Part shown: positions 8,245-17,436 of the stretch, in pieces
Numbering within the stretch: position 1 is the stretch's first letter
Layout of the letters: every line of letters starts with the position of its first letter
DNA from: Mycolicibacterium sp.
GTDB lineage: Bacteria > Actinomycetota > Actinomycetes > Mycobacteriales > Mycobacteriaceae
DNA: 64,000 bases
Assembly (NCBI RefSeq): GCF_016462545.1
Contig: NZ_JAEMTA010000021.1
Coordinates: 1 to 64,000, forward strand
Reading direction: 5' to 3'
The notes under the pieces: generated by a model
What the model was told of the DNA's origin: nothing
Seen by the model: only the letters and a program-made list of their open reading frames with translations
Database searches by the model: none
Program-made: the position numbers and the translations under genes

Positions 8245-9318
8245 CTAACCTCGAACCAGTCTCAGGTACGCCGCCGTCATCTCGAAGCGCACCGCCAACA
8301 TCGCCAACTGCTGTTCGGGACGACCGCTGATGCGTGGCGTGACGGCATCGGGGACGTCGTCGGCGCTGATCACGTCGACATCGTCGTAACCGTTGAGGCT
8401 CGCCACCATCCCGGGTCGCTCCTCGTCGGTGGCGATCACGAGGGTCCGCACCCGCACGGGCAGCGGACCGTCGAACTCCTCGTCGTGAAAGATCGAGGAC
8501 TCGTAATTGGTTGCATTGCTTGCCAATCCGCGGCGCAACGCCACCAGTACGTCGGCCAGTCCCACGGCGGCCACCGGCTGTTGCGCCACCCTGAGCAGAA
8601 TCGAGCCAACGTGCCGGGCCAGCGCCACGCTGGCGGCATTCCCTCCGGCCAGGACGACGTCGCGGCCCGACATGCGCTCGGCGAGCGCCTTGGCGGGGTT
8701 GGTGAACGACTCGCGGCCCGCACTGTTGCGCAACGCCTCCGCATCGAGCGCGTCGGCCAGGCCGGCGAGATCGACGCTCAGCGCGGGAAGCACGACGTGC
8801 AGGGCCGCCAGTCCGGCGGCGAGATAGCGGACGAGGGTGAACTCGTCGGAGACCTGCAGACGCGGTGCCAGCACCACGGCCCGTCCGGCCGCGACCTCCC
8901 GCATCGGCCCCTCGTCGGGGGCTGCCACGACCACCCTTGCGCCACGGCGTATTCCGCTCGCGGCGGCTGACACCAGCACCTGATCCGCGGGGTCATCCCC
9001 CGCCACGATCAAGACGTCGAGGGCACCGATCCACGGCGGCACCTCCGAGGCGACCACGATCGGTGCCGCGGTCGAGCCACCGAGGGCGGCCGCCAACATG
9101 GCGCCGGCGGACTCGGCCGCGCCTCGACTGGCGACCCAGACGATGGTGCGCGGAGCTTGATCACCGCGAAGGGGTTCCAGCACGCCCTCCTCGAGCGCGC
9201 CGGCTGTGGCCCGCATCTGCGCACCCGCCATCGACGCTGCTCTCAGCAAACCGTCACGATCGGCGGCGAGCAGACCCTCGACATCGTCGAGGTCGATGGT
9301 CGCGTGCGCGGCACTCAC
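8245..9318 (-). CDS. SIS/phosphoglucose isomerase-like protein (Rv3256c type)
   Basis: A 357-residue cytosolic protein between pmm and manA. Start GTG at 9318 (VSAAHATIDLDDVEGLLAADRDG) overlaps the pmm stop as GTGA. Features resembling the phosphosugar isomerase fold are TIVWVASRGAAESAGAML near residue 58 and RDVVLAGGNAASVALARHVGSIL near residue 215. Actinobacterial genomes place this family directly beside phosphomannomutase and ManA, and some databases call it TobH or a bifunctional PGI/PMI-like protein. The catalytic activity is not established from sequence; a role in mannose or glucose phosphate metabolism is inferred from context. Confidence 0.8.
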   Translation of the reverse strand: MSAAHATIDLDDVEGLLAADRDGLLRAASMAGAQMRATAGALEEGVLEPLRGDQAPRTIVWVASRGAAESAGAMLAAALGGSTAAPIVVASEVPPWIGALDVLIVAGDDPADQVLVSAAASGIRRGARVVVAAPDEGPMREVAAGRAVVLAPRLQVSDEFTLVRYLAAGLAALHVVLPALSVDLAGLADALDAEALRNSAGRESFTNPAKALAERMSGRDVVLAGGNAASVALARHVGSILLRVAQQPVAAVGLADVLVALRRGLASNATNYESSIFHDEEFDGPLPVRVRTLVIATDEERPGMVASLNGYDDVDVISADDVPDAVTPRISGRPEQQLAMLAVRFEMTAAYLRLVRG

Positions 9319-10712
9319 GTGACGGTCTCGCTGAGCGCTGCGATCTGGGCGGCGACGTCCTCGACGATCTCCGAAACCCCTTCGGCGGTCCTGGCCTCCA
9401 CGTTGAGCCGCAGCAACGGCTCGGTGTTCGAGGTACGCAGGTTGAACCACGTGCCGTCACCGAGATCTACGGTGACGCCGTCGAGATGGTCGATCGACTG
9501 GATGCGGCTGCCGTACGACTTCAGGACCGCCTCGACGCAGGCGGGTGCGTCCGCCACCGTGAAGTTGATCTCGCCCGATCCTTCGTAGCGCTGGTAATCG
9601 GCCATCAACTCCGACAGCGGACGGTCCTGCTCACCGAGCGCTGCGAGCACGTGGAGCGCGGCCAGCATCCCGGAGTCGGCACCCCAGAAGTCGCGGAAGT
9701 AGTAGTGCGCCGAGTGCTCGCCGCCGAAGATGGCCCCCGACTCGGCCATCAGCCCCTTGATGTAGGAGTGCCCGACCCGGGAGCGAATGGCGGTGCCGCC
9801 GCGTTCGGCGATCAACTCCGGCACGGCCCTCGAGGTGATCAGATTGTGAATGACGGTGGCACCGATCTCCCGACCGAGTTCGCGCGCGGCCACCAGCGCC
9901 GTCACCGCGGACGGTGACACGGGATGGCCGAGTTCGTCGACGACGAAGCAACGGTCGGCGTCGCCGTCGAAGGCCAACCCGATGTCGGCACCGGTGTCCA
10001 CCACGTGGCGCTGGAGATCGACGAGGTTGGCGGGGTCGAGCGGGTTGGCTTCGTGGTTGGGGAACGACCCGTCGAGCTCGAAGAACAACGGCAGCAACGT
10101 GATTGGCGTCAGCGGACCGAGCACCGCCGGTGTGGTGTGCCCGCCCATTCCGTTACCCGCGTCGACCGCTACCCGAAGCGGACGCAGGCCGGCGATGTCG
10201 ACGAGCGACCGAAGGAAGGCCCCGTAGTCGGCGAGCACGTCACGGTCCTCGATGGTGCCCGGCGGGCCGTCGAAGGCGGGCACGCCGTTGATGACCTCGT
10301 CGCTGATGGCGGTCAGCCCGCTCTCCTTGCCGACGGGCTTCGCCCCGGCGCGGCAGAGTTTGATGCCGTTGTACGTCGCCGGGTTGTGGCTGGCGGTGAA
10401 CATGGCCCCGGGGCAGTCGAGGAGACCTGATGCGAAGTACAGCTGATCGGTCGACGCCAGGCCGATCCTGATGACGTTCAGGCCCTGCGCGACGACGCCC
10501 TCGGCGAACGCCGCGGCGAGCGACGGCGAGCTGGCCCGCATGTCGTAGCCGATGACGACGTGGGACACGGGTGCAGGGCCCTCGTCGCGAACCAGCCTGG
10601 CGAACGCGCCGCCGACGTCGGCGACGAACTGTTCGTCGATCTCTTCGCCGACCAGTCCACGTACGTCGTACGCCTTGATGACGCGGTGGACTGCCGCAGC
10701 GGGCCGAGACAT
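9315..10712 (-). CDS. manB: Phosphomannomutase/phosphoglucomutase
   Basis: A 465-residue alpha-D-phosphohexomutase that converts mannose-6-phosphate to mannose-1-phosphate. Domain landmarks in order: KAYDVRGLVGEEI, the phosphoserine loop GAMFTASHNPATYNGIK (near 105), the Mg2+ loop GLAFDGDADRCFVVDE (near 250), the sugar-binding loop FGGEHSAHYYF (near 335) and the phosphate-binding loop FNLRTSNTEPLLRLNVE (near 430). ATG at 10712 has GAGGAG upstream; the larger upstream frame is spurious. Orthologue of Rv3257c (ManB/PmmA). Confidence 0.96.
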   Translation of the reverse strand: MSRPAAAVHRVIKAYDVRGLVGEEIDEQFVADVGGAFARLVRDEGPAPVSHVVIGYDMRASSPSLAAAFAEGVVAQGLNVIRIGLASTDQLYFASGLLDCPGAMFTASHNPATYNGIKLCRAGAKPVGKESGLTAISDEVINGVPAFDGPPGTIEDRDVLADYGAFLRSLVDIAGLRPLRVAVDAGNGMGGHTTPAVLGPLTPITLLPLFFELDGSFPNHEANPLDPANLVDLQRHVVDTGADIGLAFDGDADRCFVVDELGHPVSPSAVTALVAARELGREIGATVIHNLITSRAVPELIAERGGTAIRSRVGHSYIKGLMAESGAIFGGEHSAHYYFRDFWGADSGMLAALHVLAALGEQDRPLSELMADYQRYEGSGEINFTVADAPACVEAVLKSYGSRIQSIDHLDGVTVDLGDGTWFNLRTSNTEPLLRLNVEARTAEGVSEIVEDVAAQIAALSETVT

Positions 10713-10828
10713 GGATCTCCTCGCGAAGGGGACTCTTGGGGCCAGCCTATCGGCTGGGCTTCTGTCCTGCCGCCGGGTCACGCAGGTGGAACCCAGCGGC
10801 TCGGCAAATCTACGGGTCCAGGCTCGAC

Positions 10829-11245
10829 TTAGTCCTGGGGGTCCGGCAACACACGCAGATGGCCGCGTTTGCGCCCATTCTGCTCCGCCCGTTGCACCGG
10901 AGGCGCCATCAGCGCGCCACCCCGGACGCCGGTGACGGGATCGGAGAACCCGGCGGGCACGGCGCCGAGGACCGCGGCGTCGCGACCCTCGCGCACCGCG
11001 TCGGCGAGCGCGACCAGGTCGTCGTCGTCGGAATGGGACGGCAGCGGTCCCGCGTGCCTGACCAGTTCCCATCCGCGTGGCGCGGTGATCCGGCCGGCGT
11101 GGATGACACACAGATCCCAGGAGTGAGGCTCGGAGGCGGTGGCGAGCGGGCCGACGACGGCAGTCGAATCCTTGTAGACGAAGGTCAGCGTCGCCACGGC
11201 GTAGTGCGGGCACCCGGGCCTGCAGCAGCGACGGGGAACGTTCAC
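10829..11245 (-). CDS. DUF3499 family protein (Rv3258c type)
   Basis: A 138-residue actinobacterial protein of unknown function. Cys/His-rich N-terminus RCCRPGCPHYAVATLTFVY, then SWDLCVIHAGRITAPRGWELV, gives a likely metal site of Cys and His residues. The C-terminus is low-complexity and basic. The GTG at 11245 is chosen because TAGCCT lies exactly 7 nt upstream; an in-frame GTG at 11251 is possible. It is divergent from the Rv3259-like gene, as in M. tuberculosis. Confidence 0.8.
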   Translation of the reverse strand: MNVPRRCCRPGCPHYAVATLTFVYKDSTAVVGPLATASEPHSWDLCVIHAGRITAPRGWELVRHAGPLPSHSDDDDLVALADAVREGRDAAVLGAVPAGFSDPVTGVRGGALMAPPVQRAEQNGRKRGHLRVLPDPQD

Positions 11246-11252
11246 GGACACG

Positions 11253-11258
11253 AGGCTA
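11253..11258 (-). promoter_or_regulatory. Leaderless-type -10 element for the DUF3499 gene
   Basis: Minus-strand TAGCCT separated by 7 nt from the GTG at 11245, with no ribosome binding site between. It belongs to a set of similarly placed TANNNT boxes at backbone genes in this window. Confidence 0.4.
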
Positions 11259-11320
11259 TCGCGCGCGAACCTCTCGAGCCGACGACACGCGCAGCACGCA
11301 ACCGGCCGATCTCCAACCGT

Positions 11321-11326
11321 TACGAT
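11321..11326 (+). promoter_or_regulatory. Leaderless-type -10 element for the Rv3259-like gene
   Basis: TACGAT followed by 6 nt and the ATG at 11333. This is the exact spacing that would put the transcription start at the A of the start codon. Confidence 0.45.
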
Positions 11327-11332
11327 CGCCGC

Positions 11333-11800
11333 ATGGTCGACCGGCAGCCGGGACGAGCGCACCGCGGACGCCGGGAGATGCGCGGCCCCCTGCTGCCTCC
11401 GACGGTGCCGGGCTGGCGCAGCCGGGCGGAACGATTCGACATGGCCGTGCTCGAGGCCTACGAACCCATCGAGCGGCAGTGGCAGGACCGGGTGTCGGGT
11501 CTGGACGTCGCGGTCGACGAGATTCCGCGGATCTCACCGAAGGATCCGGAGAACATCCAGTGGCCGCCGGAGGTGATCGCGGATGGGCCGATCGCACTCG
11601 CCAGGTTGATACCTGCGGGCGTCGACGTCAGAGGAAATGCCACTCGGGCGCGAATCGTGTTGTTCCGCAAGCCGATCGAGCGACGGGCCAAGGACACCCT
11701 CGATTTGTCGGACTTGCTCCATGACGTACTGGTGGCACAGGTGGCCACGTATCTGGGCGTCGAGCCGTCGGTCATCGATCCGACGATCGACGACGACTGA
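11333..11800 (+). CDS. Metallopeptidase-fold family protein (Rv3259 type), active site degenerate
   Basis: A 155-residue protein of the zincin-like family found next to whiB2 in mycobacteria. The N-terminus is basic (RQPGRAHRGRREMRGPLLPPTVPGWRSRAERFD). The segment aligned with the family zinc motif reads LLHDVLVAQVATYLGV, so the usual HExxH is replaced by HDxxx with Gln where the second His belongs. RIVLFRKPIERRA is the conserved strand before it. A peptidase activity is therefore unlikely. It is convergent with whiB2 across a short stem-loop. Confidence 0.75.
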   Translation: MVDRQPGRAHRGRREMRGPLLPPTVPGWRSRAERFDMAVLEAYEPIERQWQDRVSGLDVAVDEIPRISPKDPENIQWPPEVIADGPIALARLIPAGVDVRGNATRARIVLFRKPIERRAKDTLDLSDLLHDVLVAQVATYLGVEPSVIDPTIDDD

Positions 11801-11803
11801 CCA

Positions 11804-11822
11804 ATCCAGCTCAGAGCTGGAT
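11804..11822. terminator. Bidirectional stem-loop between the Rv3259-like gene and whiB2
   Basis: ATCCAGCT (11804-11811), loop CAG, AGCTGGAT (11815-11822): a perfect 8-bp stem with a 3-nt loop in the 21-nt gap between two convergent genes, touching the whiB2 stop codon. There is no U-tract, as is usual for mycobacterial terminators. Confidence 0.5.
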
Positions 11823-12211
11823 CAGATGATGCCGCGCTTGAGGCGACGCCGCTCCCGCTCGGACAGACCGCCCCAGATGCCGAAGCGTTCGTCGTGGGCC
11901 AGCGCGTAGTCGAGGCACGCGTCCTTGACCTCGCAGCCCAGGCAGATGCGCTTCGCCTCGCGGGTCGAGCCGCCCTTCTCCGGGAAGAACGCCTCCGGGT
12001 CGGTCTGCGCGCACAGCGCGTTCTCTTGCCAAAGTTCGTCGTCGGGCGTCAAGCCGACCTCGATGCGATCGGGGACGACGCTCAGCTGTGGCCGCGCATT
12101 CACCCCACCCTGCGACGGCCCGATGTTGGTATGCGGTTCGTTGCCTACTGAGCCGAGCATCCGACTGTCGAATCGGATGACACGATCGAAATCTACGTGC
12201 TCATAAGACAT
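11822..12211 (-). CDS. whiB2: WhiB2, iron-sulfur transcription factor for septation
   Basis: A 129-residue WhiB protein. Four cluster-binding cysteines are at 67, 90, 93 and 99 (ALCAQTDPEAFFPEKGGSTREAKRICLGCEVKDAC). The beta-turn GIWGGLSERERRRLKR (111 onward) is the WhiB signature with a basic DNA-contact tail. WhiB2 is the mycobacterial counterpart of Streptomyces WhiD and is needed for septum formation. The ATG at 12211 is supported by AAGGAGG at 6-nt spacing, giving a longer N-terminus than the compact M. tuberculosis form I remember. Located between the Rv3259-like gene and fbiA, as in Rv3260c. Confidence 0.93.
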   Translation of the reverse strand: MSYEHVDFDRVIRFDSRMLGSVGNEPHTNIGPSQGGVNARPQLSVVPDRIEVGLTPDDELWQENALCAQTDPEAFFPEKGGSTREAKRICLGCEVKDACLDYALAHDERFGIWGGLSERERRRLKRGII

Positions 12212-12513
12212 CTTCCGCCTCCTTGCCTGTTTTAGAAGTTCCCTGTTGTCAACCCCGCCGCGACCCGTGTGGCCACTTCAATTCGAACAAGTGATCGAAT
12301 CTCGGTCTGCGACACTGGAACCGGAAGCCAACCGGGAAATGACACTGATGTGATTAGACACGCGTTAGCTGCAGGGGTCAAGCGCTGGAACGGGATTTCA
12401 TACCATCCCGTGACCTAATGTCGGCGCGTCGGTTACCTGGCGTGTCGCGAAAGTGACCAATTCGACCCCCGCCGTGGACCGCGGTCGCGTGCGAGCGCCT
12501 AGTGTCGATCGAT
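12212..12513. other. Divergent intergenic region whiB2/fbiA
   Basis: About 300 bp with no credible gene. It holds the strong whiB2 ribosome binding site (AAGGAGG, minus strand, next to 12218) and the fbiA -10-like box. It is noticeably richer in A and T than the flanks (for example around 12280-12370). The whiB2 promoter must lie here, but I could not assign a convincing -35/-10 pair. Confidence 0.5.
12500..12505 (+). promoter_or_regulatory. Near-leaderless -10 element for fbiA
   Basis: TAGTGT lies 8 nt before the GTG at 12514. It overlaps the alternative in-frame GTG at 12502, which argues against that codon being the start. Confidence 0.35.
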
Positions 12514-13542
12514 GTGAAAGTCACTGTTCTGGTGGGCGGCGTCGGTGGCGCGCGCTTCCTTCTCGGCGTCCAGCAGTACCTGGGTCTCGGCCAATTCGCG
12601 GGCACCGCAACGGGGCCTGCGGGAGACCACGAGTTGACCGCGGTCGTCAACGTCGGAGACGACGCCTGGATGCACGGTGTCCGCATTTGCCCCGACCTCG
12701 ATACGTGCATGTACACCTTAGGTGGAGGTATAGATCCCGACCGGGGCTGGGGCCACGCCAACGAAACCTGGAATGCCAAGGAGGAACTCGCCGCCTACGG
12801 CGTGCAACCCGATTGGTTCGGCCTGGGTGATCGCGACCTGGCCACCCATCTGGTGCGCAGCCAGATGCTCAGGGCGGGCTACCCGCTGTCGCAGGTGACC
12901 GAGGCGCTGTGCGCACGGTGGCAGCCGGGTGCTCGACTCTTGCCCGTCACCGACGACCGAAGCGAAACCCACGTCGTCGTCACCGATCCCGAAGAGGGTG
13001 CCCAAGCAGCAGACGCGGGAGAGGGCAGTCGACGCGCGATTCACTTTCAGGAGTGGTGGGTGCGCTACCGCGCTCAGATCCCCACGCACGACTTCGCCTT
13101 CGTCGGCGCCGACAAGGCCACCGCGACACCCGGCGCGCTCGAGGCGATCGCCGAGGCCGACGTCGTCTTCATGGCTCCGTCCAACCCGGTCGTCAGCATC
13201 GGTGCGATCCTGGCCGTGCCGGGAATCCGTGGGGCGCTTCGGTCGACGGCAGCACCGGTGATCGGCTACTCCCCCATCATCGCGGGACGTGCGGTGCGCG
13301 GAATGGCCGACGAGTGCCTCTCCGTCATCGGCGTCGAAACCTCGTCGCAGGCCGTCGGCGCGCACTTCGGAGCGCGCGCCACGACCGGCCTGCTCGACGG
13401 CTGGCTGATCGACGAGGGTGACACCGCCGCCATCGACGGCATCGACGTCCGGGCCATCCCGCTCTTGATGACCGACCCCACGGCCACGGCCGAGATGGTG
13501 CGCAGCGGAGTCGAACTCGCGGGTATCGGAACACGCCCGTGA
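12514..13542 (+). CDS. fbiA: FbiA, phosphoenolpyruvate/2-phospholactate transferase of F420 synthesis
   Basis: A 342-residue enzyme (CofD family) that joins a three-carbon phosphate unit from the guanylylated donor to Fo, forming (dehydro-)F420-0. Motifs: [20 protein letters not shown] at the N-terminus, [28 protein letters not shown] near 45, FAFVGADKA and [19 protein letters not shown] near 225, and [25 protein letters not shown] near 250. GTG 12514 is chosen because mycobacterial FbiA proteins begin (M/V)K(V/I)TVL. The gene overlaps fbiB by 4 nt (GTGA). Orthologue of Rv3261. Confidence 0.95.
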   Translation: MKVTVLVGGVGGARFLLGVQQYLGLGQFAGTATGPAGDHELTAVVNVGDDAWMHGVRICPDLDTCMYTLGGGIDPDRGWGHANETWNAKEELAAYGVQPDWFGLGDRDLATHLVRSQMLRAGYPLSQVTEALCARWQPGARLLPVTDDRSETHVVVTDPEEGAQAADAGEGSRRAIHFQEWWVRYRAQIPTHDFAFVGADKATATPGALEAIAEADVVFMAPSNPVVSIGAILAVPGIRGALRSTAAPVIGYSPIIAGRAVRGMADECLSVIGVETSSQAVGAHFGARATTGLLDGWLIDEGDTAAIDGIDVRAIPLLMTDPTATAEMVRSGVELAGIGTRP

Positions 13543-14885
13543 CGAGCTCCGAGCACGGCGCCGCGGCCGCCATCGAGATCCTGCCCGTCCACGGCCTGCC
13601 CGAGTTTCGGCCGGGCGACGACGTGGCCGCGGCGATCGCCGGGGCGGCCCCGTGGTTGCGCAACGACGACGTCGTCGTGGTGACCAGCAAGGTGCTCTCC
13701 AAGAGCGAGGGCCGCATCGTCGATGCGCCGACGGATCCCGAGTTGCGGGATGCGCTGCGCCGCAGGCTGATCGACGGCGAGGCCGTGCGAGTCCTGGCGC
13801 GCAAGGGACGGACCTTGATCACCGAGAACGCGATCGGTCTCATTCAGGCCGCGGCGGGCGTCGACGGATCCAACGTCGATTCGGCCGAGTTGGCCCTGCT
13901 CCCAGTCGATCCCGACGGCAGCGCGGCGATCCTGCGAAGCCGGCTCAAGACACTCCTCGGCGTCGAGGTCGGCATCGTCGTGACCGATACGATGGGACGC
14001 GCCTGGCGCAACGGACAAACCGACACCGCCATCGGCGCGGCCGGGCTCGCCGTACTGCACGGCTACGGCGGCGCACACGACGCCCACGGCAACGAACTGG
14101 TGGTCACCGAGGTCGCCGTCGCCGACGAGATCGCCGCGGCCGCAGACCTCGTCAAGGGGAAGCTGACCGGGATCCCGGTCGCGGTCGTGCGCGGTCTGGT
14201 TCTCCACGACGACGGCTCCAACGGCCGTACCCTCGTCAGGGCGGGCGAGGACGACCTGTTCTGGCTCGGCACCGAAGAGGCCATCCTGAAGGGACGGCTC
14301 CAGGCTCAGCTGCTGCGCCGGTCGCTTCGCCGGTTCAGCCCGCAGCCCGTCGACCCAGCAGTCCTCGAGGCCGCCGTCGCCGAGGCGCTCACCGCACCGG
14401 CACCGCACCACACGCGGCCGGTGCGCTTCGTATGGGTCCGCGATCACGACGTCCGCGTGCGATTGCTCGACGCCATGAAGGACGCGTGGCGCGCCGACCT
14501 CTTGAGCGACGGCCGGACCACCGACGCCGTCGACCGGCGCGTCGCGAGGGGCCAGATCCTCTACGACGCACCGGAGCTGGTGATCCCGTTCATGGTGCCC
14601 GACGGGGCGCACACCTACCCCGACGCCGGCAGGACCGCAGCCGAGTCCACCATGTTCACCGTCGCCGCAGGCGCTGCGGTGCAGGCTCTGCTGGTCGCGT
14701 TGGCGGTCCGCGAGGTGGGCAGCTGCTGGATCGGATCGACGATCTTCGCGGCCGATCTGGTGCGACGGCAGCTGGAGCTACCCGATGACTGGGAACCGTT
14801 GGGCGCCATCGCGATCGGGCATTCCGAAGATCCGACGACGCCGCGCGAACCGGTGCCGACCGACGGTCTGCTGATCTCCCGATGA
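13539..14885 (+). CDS. fbiB: FbiB, F420-0:gamma-glutamyl ligase with nitroreductase-fold C-terminal domain
   Basis: A 448-residue two-domain protein. Residues 1-250 are the CofE ligase ([36 protein letters not shown] and [17 protein letters not shown]), which adds gamma-linked glutamates. Residues about 265-448 form an FMN-binding nitroreductase-like domain ([48 protein letters not shown]) that reduces dehydro-F420-0. The fused form is the mycobacterial type. Start GTG 13539 overlaps fbiA; the stop overlaps the Nudix gene by 4 nt. Confidence 0.95.
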   Translation: MTSSEHGAAAAIEILPVHGLPEFRPGDDVAAAIAGAAPWLRNDDVVVVTSKVLSKSEGRIVDAPTDPELRDALRRRLIDGEAVRVLARKGRTLITENAIGLIQAAAGVDGSNVDSAELALLPVDPDGSAAILRSRLKTLLGVEVGIVVTDTMGRAWRNGQTDTAIGAAGLAVLHGYGGAHDAHGNELVVTEVAVADEIAAAADLVKGKLTGIPVAVVRGLVLHDDGSNGRTLVRAGEDDLFWLGTEEAILKGRLQAQLLRRSLRRFSPQPVDPAVLEAAVAEALTAPAPHHTRPVRFVWVRDHDVRVRLLDAMKDAWRADLLSDGRTTDAVDRRVARGQILYDAPELVIPFMVPDGAHTYPDAGRTAAESTMFTVAAGAAVQALLVALAVREVGSCWIGSTIFAADLVRRQLELPDDWEPLGAIAIGHSEDPTTPREPVPTDGLLISR

Positions 14886-15424
14886 GCCTTCACCAGTCCG
14901 TGGTCGACACGCTGAGGGACTGGCGGACCGACGATCCCTCGCAGGACTCGCTGCGGTACGCGATGCTCGCGTTCACGTTGGCCCGTCCCGACGCCTGCCG
15001 ACGCTCCTGCGCTCCCGGTCACGTGACGGCGTCGGCACTGGTGCTCGATCACACCGGAACCCGCACCGTGCTCACCCTGCACCCGCGTCTCGGCCGCTGG
15101 GTGCAGCTCGGCGGTCACTGCGAGGACTCCGACGCCGACATCGCCTCGGCAGCGCTACGGGAAGCGGGCGAGGAATCCGGTATCTCCGGACTGACCATCG
15201 ACGAGATGCCGTCGGCTCTGCACGTGCACGCCCTCACCTGCTCGCTGGGCGAGCGCACGCACCACCTCGACGTCCAGTTCGTCGCCCACGCACCCGAGGG
15301 CGCCGAACTCGCCATCAGTGACGAGTCCGACGACCTGCGCTGGTGGCCGCTCGACTCGCTTCCCGAGGGTTCCGATTTCGGGCTGACCCAGCTGGCGCGG
15401 GCCGCTCAGACGTCGGTCGAGTAG
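14882..15424 (+). CDS. Nudix hydrolase coupled to fbiAB
   Basis: A 180-residue Nudix protein. The box [25 protein letters not shown] (near residue 79) has one extra residue and an Asp early in the box compared with the textbook consensus, but keeps the REAGEE metal-binding core. The N-terminus contains an unusual Cys pair ([15 protein letters not shown]). The start overlaps the fbiB stop by 4 nt, so it is the third gene of the F420 operon. It may sanitise or recycle a nucleotide; the substrate is unknown. Its last 19 bp overlap the convergent manC gene. Confidence 0.88.
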   Translation: MSLHQSVVDTLRDWRTDDPSQDSLRYAMLAFTLARPDACRRSCAPGHVTASALVLDHTGTRTVLTLHPRLGRWVQLGGHCEDSDADIASAALREAGEESGISGLTIDEMPSALHVHALTCSLGERTHHLDVQFVAHAPEGAELAISDESDDLRWWPLDSLPEGSDFGLTQLARAAQTSVE

Positions 15425-16494
15425 CGGATCCCGCCGTCGGGGATGCGCACGCCCGGCCAGACTCGGGCGCCGCGCAGCAGCTCGCACCGCGCCCCGATGT
15501 CCGCGCCGTCGCCGATGACGCCGTCGCGGATCAGCGCGCGCGGACCGATGCGGGCGCCGAAGCCGATGATCGAGCGCTCGACCACCGCGCCCGCCTCGAT
15601 GTGCGCTCCGTCGAAGATGACCGCGCCGTCCAGTCGGGCACCGGGCCCGATCACCGCGCCGCGACCCACCACGGTGCCGCCGATGAGCAATGCGCCGGGT
15701 GCGACGGCGGCGCCGTCGTGCACCAGATCCTCGCCGCGGTGTCCCTTGAGCGCGGGTGACGGAGCGATGCCGCGGACCAGATCGGCGGAGCCACGGACGA
15801 AGTCATCGGGCGTGCCCATGTCCCGCCAGTACGTGGCATCGACGTAACCGCACACCTTGAATCCGTCGGACAGCAGCGCCGGAAAGACCTCGCGCTCGAC
15901 CGAGACCGCCCGACCCTCGGGGATTCGGTCGATGATCGCCCGGTTGAAGACGTAGCAGCCGGCGTTGATCTGATCGGTCGGCGGATCCTGCGTCTTCTCC
16001 AGGAACGCGGTCACGACACCGTCGGAGTCGGTGGGCACGCAGCCGAATGCGCGTGGATCGCCGACCCGGACGAGGTGCAGCGTCACGTCGGCGTTGCGGT
16101 CGCGGTGGCTGTTCAACAGGGCGCCCAGGTCGGCGCCGGACAACACGTCGCCGTTGAACACCAGGGCGGTGTCGTAGCGCAGCTTCGAGGCCACGTTCGC
16201 GATGCCACCGCCGGTGCCCCGCGGTTCCTGCTCGAAGACGTAGTCGATCTCCAGCCCGAGCTTGGAGCCGTCGCCGAACTCGGCCTCGAAGACCTCCGCT
16301 TTGTAGGACGTCCCGAGCACGACGTGCTTGATGCCCGCCGCCGCGATCCGCGACAGCAGGTGCGTCAGGAACGGCAGCCCCGCGGTGGGCAGCATCGGCT
16401 TCGGTGCGGACAACGTCAGCGGACGCAGGCGCGTGCCCTGCCCGCCGACGAGCACTACGGCGTCGACCTCTGCTGGATTGACCGAACCACTCAT
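15406..16494 (-). CDS. manC: Mannose-1-phosphate guanylyltransferase (GDP-mannose pyrophosphorylase)
   Basis: A 362-residue nucleotidyltransferase. The N-terminal Rossmann-like domain begins VVLVGGQGTRLRPLTLSAPKPMLPTAG with the GxGxRLxPLT and KPM motifs. FNGDVLSG carries the metal Asp, and FLEKTQDPPTDQINAGCYVFN is the sugar site. The C-terminal third (about 255-350) is a left-handed beta helix of hexapeptide repeats (GGTVVGRGAVIGPGARLDGAV). It makes GDP-mannose and is the orthologue of Rv3264c, often named manB in M. tuberculosis. A UDP- or dTDP-sugar pyrophosphorylase is the alternative by sequence; context favours GDP-mannose. It starts 2 nt after wbbL. Confidence 0.9.
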   Translation of the reverse strand: MSGSVNPAEVDAVVLVGGQGTRLRPLTLSAPKPMLPTAGLPFLTHLLSRIAAAGIKHVVLGTSYKAEVFEAEFGDGSKLGLEIDYVFEQEPRGTGGGIANVASKLRYDTALVFNGDVLSGADLGALLNSHRDRNADVTLHLVRVGDPRAFGCVPTDSDGVVTAFLEKTQDPPTDQINAGCYVFNRAIIDRIPEGRAVSVEREVFPALLSDGFKVCGYVDATYWRDMGTPDDFVRGSADLVRGIAPSPALKGHRGEDLVHDGAAVAPGALLIGGTVVGRGAVIGPGARLDGAVIFDGAHIEAGAVVERSIIGFGARIGPRALIRDGVIGDGADIGARCELLRGARVWPGVRIPDGGIRYSTDV

Positions 16495-16496
16495 CG

Positions 16497-17402
16497 TCAG
16501 CCCTGCCTTCTCTTCGCGATCTTGCGCCGGGAATTACCCACCACCAACCCCGCACGGGCAGCCAGGGCCGACCGGATGGTCCACCGCAATGGAGCCTGCC
16601 ACCAGCGGGGATGTCGGTCGGCCAGGAAAGTGTAGGTGCTGGTGTGGTGGGCCGCCAAGTTGCGGGCCGGGTCGCGACCCGTGGAGTGCCCCTTGTCGTG
16701 AAGCACTTCCGCGGTCGGCACGTAGATGTTCTGCCAGCCCGCGCCCGCGAGACGATCGCCGAGGTCAACGTCCTCCATGTACATGAAGTAGCGCTCGTCG
16801 AAGCCGGCGATCGCGTCGAACGCCTGCCTGCGCAACAGCAGACACGAGCCCGAGAGCCAGCCGACGGGACGTTCGCTGGGCTCCAAGCGCTCCTGGCGGT
16901 ACGCCGCCGTCCACGGATTGGACTTCCACACCGGTCCCACGACGGCGTGCATGCCGCCGCGGACGAGGCTGGGCTGATGCCGCGCCGATGGGTATACCGA
17001 ACCGTCCGGGTCGCGGATCAATGGCCCGAGCGAACCTGCCCGTGGCCAGCGCTGCGCCGCCTCGAGGAGTAGGTCGATACTGCCGGGCCCCCACACCACG
17101 TCGGGGTTCGCCACGATGAAGAACTCCGGATCGACGACGGGACCATCTGCGCCGTCGGCGGCCAGATACTTCCGGACCGCCCGATTCACCGCGGACCCGT
17201 AGCCGAGGTTCCCGCCGGTGTGCAGCAGTCGGGCGTTCGGATAACGCTCGAGCGCTTCCTCGGGGACACCGTCGGTGGAACCGTTGTCCGCCATCACGAC
17301 CGTCACCGAACGCTCCGTCGCGTGCCCCAGCGAGGCCAGGAACCGGTCGAGGTGCGGGCCAGGCGAGTAGGTCACCGTCACCACGATCAACTCCGCCGTC
17401 AC
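16497..17402 (-). CDS. wbbL: Rhamnosyltransferase WbbL (arabinogalactan linker)
   Basis: A 301-residue GT2-family enzyme that adds L-rhamnose from dTDP-rhamnose to decaprenyl-PP-GlcNAc, forming the disaccharide linker between peptidoglycan and arabinogalactan. Motifs: VVMADNGSTDGVPEEAL (near 32), GNLGYGSAVNRAVR, FFIVANPDVVW (DxD equivalent), GWLSGSCLLLRRQAFDAIAGFDERYFMYMEDVDLGDRL (near 200). The GTG at 17402 starts the recognisable domain; the longer upstream frame lacks support. It neighbours manC and rmlD as in Rv3264c-Rv3266c, but here a hydrolase-like lipoprotein gene separates it from rmlD. Confidence 0.93.
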   Translation of the reverse strand: MTAELIVVTVTYSPGPHLDRFLASLGHATERSVTVVMADNGSTDGVPEEALERYPNARLLHTGGNLGYGSAVNRAVRKYLAADGADGPVVDPEFFIVANPDVVWGPGSIDLLLEAAQRWPRAGSLGPLIRDPDGSVYPSARHQPSLVRGGMHAVVGPVWKSNPWTAAYRQERLEPSERPVGWLSGSCLLLRRQAFDAIAGFDERYFMYMEDVDLGDRLAGAGWQNIYVPTAEVLHDKGHSTGRDPARNLAAHHTSTYTFLADRHPRWWQAPLRWTIRSALAARAGLVVGNSRRKIAKRRQG

Positions 17403-17436
17403 GGCGTAGAGGCTAGCGGGGCGCGAGACGATGTAC

